From the NCBI GenBank assembly GCA_905221605.1, contig CAJNDS010002338.1, forward strand, positions 310,372 through 374,371: a stretch of 64,000 nucleotides of DNA. Reading direction: 5' to 3'. Origin of the DNA: Symbiodinium natans (lineage: Eukaryota; Sar; Dinophyceae; Suessiales; Symbiodiniaceae). Positions 12,501 through 19,900 of this stretch are shown here, piece after piece. How positions within the stretch are numbered: the first letter of the stretch is position 1; the number at the start of each line of letters is the position of its first letter. The translations under genes and the position numbers were made by a program. Below the pieces are notes generated by a model, which saw nothing but the letters and a program-made list of their open reading frames with translations, made no database searches and was not told the origin of the DNA.

Positions 12501-13018
12501 TTGCTCAATTCTCTTCGTCCAATGTGGGCGTAGAAGGGCATTGGACCGCGGGCGCTATCAGTCGCGGAAAGAATGCCAATGAGTGCAAGCTGAAGGGTAG
12601 AGTTTTGGCGTTTTTGGGTGAGGAGCACAAGGGCCCTGCAGTGGTTCTAGAGCTCGTCAGCCATAGCCCCATCCTGTGCATTTGGGACCGTTCCTCAACC
12701 AAGGTCAAGGTCGAGTTTAAGGGCGGTGTTCCGTCTTTGAGCCTGATCGCGGAGGAGGACGAAAATCGTCGTGAGCAGCTTGCGGTCGAGGCAAGGGACG
12801 CGGCGAACATTTCGGAGTTCCGAGTCACGGGATCCCTTCGTACGGCGTGGTACGAGGGCCAGCGGCGCGATCCCTCATTGGCGGGCTCGATTCGCAAGCC
12901 AGAGCCGCCGATGGTGATCTCCGGAGACGGGTTGCTCGAGCGCGAGGTGACCCTCAGGACGGGTCAAACCGTCGTTGTCCCGTGGTTCCCAACGGGGCTG
13001 CGGGCGCGAATGGAGTGA
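9416..13018 (+). CDS. RT thumb/connection and RNase H of the Ty3-like element
   Basis: The useful reading begins after the 35-bp duplication. A hydrophobic segment lies near 9555-9600. From about 10090 to 10400 the protein matches the part of Ty3-type RT that normally follows the YxDD box: a KLLGHNIGRDG strand (about 10232-10264), then a helix with FLGCANWLRGYLP. RNase H follows (about 10480-10960) with DASG (Asp at 10586), a central Glu in LIQEAF and CWTDH near 10785, plus the LTPAQQNWP segment typical of Ty3 RNase H. About 2 kb of unrecognised sequence follows, ending in a region that should lead into the integrase zinc finger. The frame closes at 13018 just before it. The fingers and palm of RT are absent here and lie 5 kb downstream. 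Confidence 0.85.
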   Translation: MLCLRVRVQGRGKKLPRLFLVCAARSFQGCSSCARSFGRLRTGARIGVLSVLAAVTVLASVWGGSGPVGRPVEEPGVLTCLDHLPSVDGWWEAPGGYASVWGRRPAQKDLGTLAVEKAPYETCLLQRAGEAWRLWDTRDLRVAESVVCSDEVPVTERLAVFRTRKGPRWAGWREGSATAGRGASDAVRPADAVDTARCPSYHIVESWDIDKMIEEPPTDYYYEKLAADMRARHPKACPHLLDHLVSLEGFLDKSILFGFSFGISKAEVCVSKGKLLGHNIGRDGSSPDEERCQAVIDFPPLWEKLHIQQFLGCANWLRGYLPVEYGHAAKILGQWQKPGAVFPEGGLGSAATEGCKAFKAIKRMMQNRINLATFDEASAADGSCPLEQIADASGIAVGGSVVQMTRDLSQLKVLMTHSKSLTPAQQNWPPLIQEAFAQLEVKRATRRMFGSIRTLCWTDHANLTRAQTSDIGMDPKLVRWVAEILMDGSEIRSLSGRSATLGDSFSRNPKDRDALLAARTKDLEGLSGQLRGFDLDQYLGEGTEGDGPVPWAVGNDAVPEPAGRVQAAAVPMCVVAALPVRVMVVFDYARWKEQDAELTEIRRVFQASLPGVSVAVRGCWGPFEDTDGLASHFDCGAGRLAGTKKIKRIRVDLLTSCAKVLREASGFRPQFLVGLGQGGLVTAVLRWPLVVELTLQARNLQRKEARAVGEAWAGIKAIWAVRPRLWRTQQGHLEVAEACPELKKDFPEPPLRGFGIVGKQALGAEVLRSLRLDAVRSIDDASIRGMLDEPSRPLWDHEGLCICGKRTYLFSRCPACIEKEAVDTSVEIAEREEPEPPLEGDLEAHEVGLEVNSVLATLDRTGGLVRVRSSTIQQWAVGFRTTPKDAPVPTAYGMLSGKIWKKSHSMKLSLGSQHKDLSKWGDVKPYWTTWVVREDGAVVAGHNCSPLNAVQGDIVVHWSSVVNWHGHRHVVNEQCEVLWRSNGKEVALDPSFGKLIALVGRVTQVIGWRATGEAASDPRRSTLQASRVLAQFSSSNVGVEGHWTAGAISRGKNANECKLKGRVLAFLGEEHKGPAVVLELVSHSPILCIWDRSSTKVKVEFKGGVPSLSLIAEEDENRREQLAVEARDAANISEFRVTGSLRTAWYEGQRRDPSLAGSIRKPEPPMVISGDGLLEREVTLRTGQTVVVPWFPTGLRARME
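9446..9515 (+). repeat. Perfect 35-bp tandem duplication that shifts the frame
   Basis: Bases 9446-9480 and 9481-9515 are identical 35-mers beginning CGCGGCAAGAAGC. Because 35 is not a multiple of three, the duplication moves the downstream pol frame out of register with gag-protease. One unit fewer would put both in one frame. Confidence 0.95.
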
Positions 13019-16000
13019 CCTGGCGCCGCGCTTGCTACAATTCAGTCCACTGTGGAGTCCTTGGGGCCCATAGGTCCGCTGAGGTTACCATCAAGCTGCT
13101 AGAGAGGGCAGTCTGGTGGCCCGACTTAGAGAAAGATGTGCGGACCTGGGTCGCCAAATGTCTCGCTTGCATTAAAGGCCGCTCTCGACCGACGAAGGTT
13201 GAAGCTCGTGCGGTCAAATGTGGCGCCGAGACATGCTGGCAGGAAGTCAGCGTGGACTGTGAAGGTCCGAACCGAGAGGACAGGGAGGGGCATAGGTACT
13301 CGCTTACGTACTTCGATTGCCTCAGTCATGCTGTCCTCCTCGAGCCGATGAGGTCTCTGACTCATGCTGAAGTCAGGAGGGCGTTCGTACGCTGTGTGCT
13401 TCGCAGCAGGACGATCCCGAGCCTCATCAGGTCGGATAGAGGGCCAGAGTTCAAGAATGCGCTCATGGCAGAACTCAGCGCTATGCTTGGGACCGAGTGG
13501 CGGTTCAGCGCGCCCTTGAGGCCTTGTGAGTTGGGCGCAAACGAGCGAGTCCACCAAGAAGTTCAAAAGGTGCTGGGGGCGGTCGTCAGGCAAGTCGGCG
13601 CCTCCCTTTCCGAAGCTTGGTCGGATTGGCTCGTGGTGGCGGAGTACGTCATAGATAACACTCCGGGACCCCACGGGTATACCCCGAGGGACCTAGAGCG
13701 GAGCTGGTCGCTCGCTCTACCACTTGAAAAGGACGTCCTGCGAGACGCCTTGCAGTTTGAACCCATCTCTGATTGGGCTCGGAGCCAGTTTAAGCAGTTC
13801 TCGGAACTAGCTGCTGCGGTCCGAGAGCACTGGACGCGGTCTTCAGAAGCGCGGGCGAAACTTGCAAATCGCCATAGGCGCACTGTGGACCTTAAGCCAG
13901 GCGACCGAGTGGTCTGGAACGCTCCGAGGGCCCGTTCAGAGGGGGCGGGGCGTGTGCCTTGGAAACCGGGTCTGACCGGCCCCTGGCGCGTGTTGGAAGT
14001 CAAGGGCCACAGGCTCACCTTGGAGCCCGTGTCGATGGAGTCGGGGGGTACTTCTTCCGCCCGGCGCGGCCCGATGGAGGCGCACGCAGAAGACTGCATT
14101 CTTGTTCCTGCGGATGCAGATGGCGCGGAATCCCGCGAGCCGGTCGTCTTTGAAGACGATGAAACCGGCGGGGACGGCTCGTCTCGCCCCAGCTTAGGGC
14201 AACAGGTTCAAGGCGACGCCAAGCAGGTGGAGTTCACGCTGACCAGGCGCGGGAGGAGCGGGGTTCGCGTCAAATGGCGGCTTGCATACATCGCCGAGGA
14301 CGGTGCGCTCACGCTTTCAGAGGGGACTCGTCCGGCCCACGAAGCGGTTTCCGTCAGGGAGATCATTTCCAAGATCGACCTGAACCGCGACGGCGTGCTT
14401 GCTGCAGCCTCGGCCAGAAAGTTGGACAAGGGAGCGTATTCGTTGCAGGACAGGACGCTCGAGCGAGCGTCTCGTGCCGGCACGAGTGTGCTCTCGATCC
14501 AAGAGGCCCTCGCGGACCTCTTGGTCGCGGAACCCCGCGTGTTGCAGCCTAGGGCTTCCCCAGAGTCGGGTGCTGTCGAGAGTTGGTTCCGGCAGTATTT
14601 CCTTGGAGGGGTTGCCGATGTCTTAGAGGTTGCTTGGGGTGACGCGGTCGTCTCCGACGCGGCTAGGAGGCACGGGTACAGGGTTGTTCCCGCTTTTGTG
14701 CAAGGCAAGCAGGCCTACGGGATCACCTGGAACCTGGCCGCAGAAGAGCACTTAGAGGCCATTAGCGGCGCTGTTCTGCGCACAGAGCCGAAGGTGCTCG
14801 TGATTGGGCTCGAGGGCAAGAATGTGCCCCGAGCTTTCCTCCAACTAGTCGTCCGGTGTGCGCAGGAACGCACGCGCGCGGGCGCCCACGTCGCGCTGCG
14901 TTTGCAGGCGCAAAAGGGCGAGCGGGAACCCTGGCGGCTAGAGGAGTGGGGCGCCTTGTTTGGGACGCTCGCAGAGCCACGCTGGCCTTGGGCTTTCGTG
15001 CGGGCTGACATGTGCCAGTTCGCGCGGGCCAGTGGCCGCGGCAACCTCGTTGAGAGCGGGGCCCTGTGGCTCGCCGATTTCAGCTTAGAATCGGTAGGTT
15101 TGAGGTGTAGTAGGCCGGATGCGTTAGGCGCAGTGCAGCACAAGCACGTTGAGCGCGCGCAAGCCGACTACAACCTCATAGGAGCGGCTTTCTGCGCCTC
15201 GCTCCAGGACCTTGGTCTGAGGGGCGCAGAAGAGCTGTGCACCGCTGCAGTTGAAAGCTTTCCAGCCACTGCGGGCGCAGATAGCGCCGCGGCTGCGCCA
15301 CAGCCCTCTCCAGTCGTTCCCCTCCCCGTGCGCTCGGGCGAGGACCTCACGCCAGCAGAGCGTGCCGAGCTGGATAAGGAGGTGGATAAGTATGCCGCGG
15401 AGAAGGAAGCGTTTTGGCGGACCAAGGCGGACGCCAAGGACTGGGATTCCGTCCGGGCTGACCTTGAGGTCTATGCTCTTGCGGGCGAGAAGGTCGCGGA
15501 GGATCCTAGGCGCACCGAGGCCTATAGAGACCTCGTATGGTCGGGTTTGAAGATCGAGCCTGGACCAACCAGACCCGGGCTGACCGATGCTGATATCGCA
15601 GCCGTCAGGGAGGTCATACGGCGAAAGGCCGCTGGGTTCTGGGTGGAGGACACCACCAGGACCACGGTCAGGAAGTTCGCCCATGACTGCATCCCCACCG
15701 GGCCGCCGGTCTCGTCCCAGCCTCACAGTCTGAGGGGCGAGTCCGCGCAATGGGTCGACGACAAGCTTGAAGAAGAATGCAAGCGGGGTCAGTTGATCCG
15801 CGGCAGCTCGGCTTGGGGATCTGCGCCGTTTCCGACCAAGGAAATGCCCAGCTACAAGCGGCATAGGAAGCGACGCTTGGTGGTTGACTACCGCCGTGTG
15901 AATGCCCGAATTAAGCGCTCCACGTACTATTGTCGGCGGGGCAGCGATGTGCTCGCCGCCGCAGTAGGTTCGGTTTGGTATACCTTCGTGGATGCGGTTA

Positions 16001-16968
16001 GTGGGTTTAATCAGATTAGGAACACCAAGCGTGCTCGCGAGGTGTTGGCCATTGTGGCAAGATCAGGGAAATATCTCCCTGTCGGCCTCACCTTTGGCCC
16101 GATTAACGGCCCAGATGATTTCAACTTTGTGGTTGATAGGGCCTATGCCCCCGGCAGAGGTAGGCGCCTTAAGTATACTAAGGAGTGGATAGCCTACGTG
16201 GATGATCTTACTGTTAGGACGGGTAGGGTCATTGATGGGCAGTTTTTCACTGATGCCCAAGCCGAGGGGGCGGTGCGCGAAGCGTGCGCCAAGGGGGCAG
16301 TCGCGGCTCCGCAGAGCGCGTCGTCTGCTCTTGAAGCCTTAGGGGTTCGCGGTGCGCACAACACCAAGCGCGCGAACCATGACGCGGCGCGCTCAGACCA
16401 GAATCACCCCACGCGCGTTCTGATGCTCAGGATGTTGGGGTTGTTCGGGTGTTTCTGTGTTCAGGGCGGGTGTTTTTGGGGCGGGCCGTTTCCCAGGTCG
16501 CCGGTCTGCGGGCAGAAGGATTTTTCGTCGTTCGTCGCGTGCAGCTTCGTTCGTTTGTCCCGCAGCCAGTGTTTTGCAAGCAGGCCTAGAGGTTCGGTCC
16601 AAGGTCGAAGCATAAGCCGTGGAAGCCTTAAAGCCCAGACCTTAAGGAAACTCCCCAAACCCCCGCCGCAGCGGTTCAAATGTGTTGTAGAGCCTAGGGT
16701 AGGTAGTCCCTCCCCGCGTTCGTGCCTGTGCACTGCGCCCCGCTGCGGGTCGCGACCAGACCGCGCGGGAGCGACCAAACGGTCGCCCGGACCTTCGTGG
16801 TCAACCACAAGGCCCCGCTGCGGGCCGTGCCCTGGCCGCGCGGGAGCGGCTGCCTACCACTACTGCACACCGGCCCCTTGCAGCGGGCCGTGTCCTGGCC
16901 GCTCAAGGGCGCGTCAGGTTTTCCTCGCCCGTCGGAGGTCCAGCAAAGCCGCGGGCCTCAGTGCCGCG
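12847..16968 (+). CDS. Integrase, methyltransferase-like region and RT fingers/palm (first part of a 2956-codon ORF)
   Basis: The ORF is open from 12847 to 21717. True coding probably starts near 13020, where it takes over from the previous frame. Integrase: HHCC finger (His in VHCG and AHRS, then CLAC) at about 13035-13180. The catalytic core has Asp at 13255 (VDCEGP), Asp at 13435 (RSDRGPEF) and Glu at 13543, exactly 35 residues after the second Asp. A GPY/F-like module (GLTGPWRVLEVKG) lies near 13965-14025 and supports Ty3 affinity. About 14560-15200 resembles the degenerate methyltransferase-like region of some algal pol proteins. RT fingers/palm occupy about 15670-16280, with YVDD at 16195-16206. 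The last 650 bases are low-complexity and may not be coding. Confidence 0.88.
15670..16290 (+). other. RT fingers/palm domain, displaced downstream of integrase (copy 2)
   Basis: This part of the 2956-codon ORF holds RLVVDYRRVN, FVDAVSGFNQI and YVDDLTVRTGR in the normal RT order and ends about 25 residues after YVDD. The thumb/connection that should come next is encoded at about 10090-10400. Copy 1 has the same organisation, so the junction with the upstream region is not unique to one copy. Confidence 0.85.
16740..16906 (+). repeat. Cluster of GC-rich hairpin-like motifs (around GCGGGCCGTGTCCTGGCCGC)
   Basis: Three imperfect copies of a motif with GCGGGCC and GGCCGC half-sites occur in 170 bases here, and the same in copy 1 (1830-1996). 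Single copies occur near 2930, 9431, 11095, 17840 and 21884. Copies near 2930 and 11095 lie inside coding sequence and encode similar PAGRV-x-AA peptides. Confidence 0.6.
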
Positions 16969-19900
16969 ATGGGTGGAGGAGGATCGAAGGGCAGGGGCAA
17001 GAGCAAGAGCCCAGGCCCTAAGGGCCGAAAGGGAACGCCCTCGATCGACGACGTGCAGCGCCTGCTAGTCCGATGCATGCGGCACGGCGAAGGTGGCTGC
17101 AGAGGCCGGTTCGGTCCGGGCGGCCTCTACCCGGTTGATGAGTTGATCGAACAACTCGGCATCACCATCAACCAGTACAACCAGGCGGTCGCGCACGACG
17201 CCAACCAGCGGAAACCGAGGTTGGACACCTCGCACGCTGGTTTCCTTCGTGCCTTCCAAGGCCACTCTGCCGATTGTGGCCATCCGATGGGGTTCATGAT
17301 GGAGGGCCTAAGTGAGACGGCCATCGACGACCTCATACATCGGTATGGCCCGGCCATGTGGCACGGCACGGACCTGCATGTCGTGCCAAGCCTGATTCAG
17401 AACGGCTTGATCCCCGGCGGCGGGCCGGGAGGCCGCCTCGGGGTGCACTACGTCCTAGGACACTGCCCCACGCAGTGGGAGGACGGAAGGCGCGGGTTCC
17501 GCCGCGGATCGACTTGCATAGTCGAGGTCCGACTGGCGGTCCTGCGGGACGCCGGAGTGCCCATCTATGCTGGAGCGGATGGGGTGGCCCTCACTGGCCA
17601 GATTAGAGCCACCGGCATTTCCCGCATCTGGGCACTCCCCAAGGGCTCGCCTGTCTACTCAGTCTTGATAGCTGAGTTGGAAGTGGATCGGTTGGTCCAG
17701 CATGTCGACCTAAAGAGTTTAGGCGACACCAGTGCGGGCCCCCACCCGCCGTTGGGGCGAGGACCGAAACTGGGCACGGTCCAAGCGTCCCAAGCTGCTG
17801 CGGCCAGCAGTGGCGCGGCGAGCTCCTCGACGGTTGTGCTGGCCCCTGCGGGCCGTGTCATGGCCGCGGGGGCCGCCCAACCTGTTACCCCTCCTAAGGC
17901 CGCGCCTAAGGCCAAAGGGCGTCCCTCAGGGACTCCTAGGACTTCGATCGTTCCAGCGAAGCCCAAGGTGTACCCTAGGCGCAACATCCCTGGCCCCAAC
18001 GTCCTCGAGGCCGAAGACTCGCTCGAGGAAGAGGCAGCCCAAGAAGCTGAAGGTGTCGAGGAAGATAGTTCCAGCTCGGATCTTCCCGACACGCGGGCGC
18101 CTCCAGCCGCGGTCAAGGTGAAGGAGGACGAGGAGCCCGCTAGTGGGGCCCAGGCCGAGAGCACAGAGGAAGGAGTCCTCGTGCTCGGCCAGTCGGTGGT
18201 CACCAGCGCGAAGGAGTACCTCGCGCGGTCCGAAGCTCTTCTGAGGGCGCAGAAGCTCCAGTCGAAAATACTGGAGGTTGCGGGAACCGCGATGGTGAAG
18301 CTGGAGAAGATCACCAAGCGTGAGGAGTCCCTCAAAACACTGCGCCGAGAGGGAGAGAGTCGGGCGGCCGGGGAAGGCGCCGACGGGGAAGAGGTGTCTG
18401 ACGATGGTCAGGACGCCCCCGGGGTTGCGGGGTCGAGCAGTTCCGCCAGGCCTTCAGGAGGCGGGACCGCCCAGTCCGCCTCGGCCTCAGAGGAGCCTCG
18501 CCCCAACGCTGAAGGCCACTACGGATGTTCGGCTCCGGGATGCGGGCTGGCATTTGAGTCGCTGGTGCAGTACCACTTGCATCAGGCGGCCTGCCATGGC
18601 GCCTCTCTTCCGCCCAACCTGGGGATCAGCCCCTCCGCACCTCTTGACCCTTTTCGTCAGGACTGGCGGGGACGGCTGTTCTGCCAAGGAAAGGACGGTG
18701 GGTACGGGGAGGTGCCCATGCTCCGAGTGATTAGGTACCACAAAGCCAACGGGTACGATCACTCGAGGGTCCCGCTCCTGAAGCGAGGGGACCGAATCCA
18801 GCTTGAGGATGGATCGCACCACATTTATGGTGGTAGCCATCCGCCGGGGTGGCTTCGCGATGACCCCGAGCTGGACCCCCCTCCAGAGGGAAGCGATGGA
18901 GGGTCCACGCCCAAGAGCGAGCCCACGGAGGAGGCCGATCCCGAGCCTCCGCGGGAGGCCGCTCCGCACGGGCGGGCCCTCGAGCCGCCGAAAGGCGACA
19001 TCCAGCGACGCCTGGCCGAGCGTCGCTCCAAGCGAGATTACTCGCCGGACCTGGTGACGCCTCTTGACGATCTCCATGCCAAGGAGATCGACTCCTTCTT
19101 CGCGGGCGACCCAGCCGCGGATAGCCTTGACGTCATTTTGATGCGCGCCGAGGTTCGCACTGAGTCCCACCTCAAAGTTGGCCGGGAGGAGGAAGAGCCC
19201 CTGGTCAAGGAGGAACAGGAGGAGGAAACAGAGGTTGTCAAAGACGAGGAGGTCTCGGTTGAGATGGAGGAGGGCACCGCGGATGAGGCGGACGAAGTCG
19301 CCCTCCCAGCCAACCGAGCCTACGTCGAAGGCCGCTTTTACCCCTACGGCAGCTGGCGGTGCTTCTTCTGCGAAGCCATTAACCCGGTCACCGAGGACCA
19401 GTGCCTCACCACGCACGCGGGCGGCCCGAACGCGGGCGCCCCGTGCGACGGCCGATGGATCAATGGGATCGACATCGGGTGGTGGGAGGTAGATCCTCAA
19501 ACCGCGCCGGAGCAATGGCGGCGGAGGTTTTCTGCCGAAGAGCTTGAAGAACAGCAAGCGCGGGCAGATGCCGCGAGGCTTCTCAGCGATGAGGAACTCG
19601 CTGAAGCCCTCCAGGCGGCCGAGGAGGCGCGGGCGGCCGAGCGCGCCAAAAAGCGGGAGCGGCGCCAGGCGGAGAAGGCGGAGCGCGATGATCACATCAG
19701 CGAGGCGCTCCGCATAGCAGGGTGGCAGTGCCCTAACTGCTATGAATGGAACCTTTCATTCAGGCAGCTGTGCTTTCGGTGCAGCACGCCTCTCCGCTTG
19801 GCAGAGGTCGTTTCCCGCGGGATCCCGGATCCGCGGCGCGGCGAAGAGAGGGACTCGGGCTCAGAAAGCAGCCAGGACGAGCTGGAGTACGAGATCCTTC

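Noticed and set aside
15124-15864. Minus-strand ORF of 246 codons (twin at 232-1104)
   Set aside because: Shadow of the pol frame carrying the RT region; no motifs of its own.
18487-19695. 402-codon minus-strand ORF (and its twin at 3577-4647)
   Set aside because: It lies antisense to the accessory ORF, whose zinc fingers and other domains are clear on the plus strand. High GC and acidic codons keep the antisense frame open.
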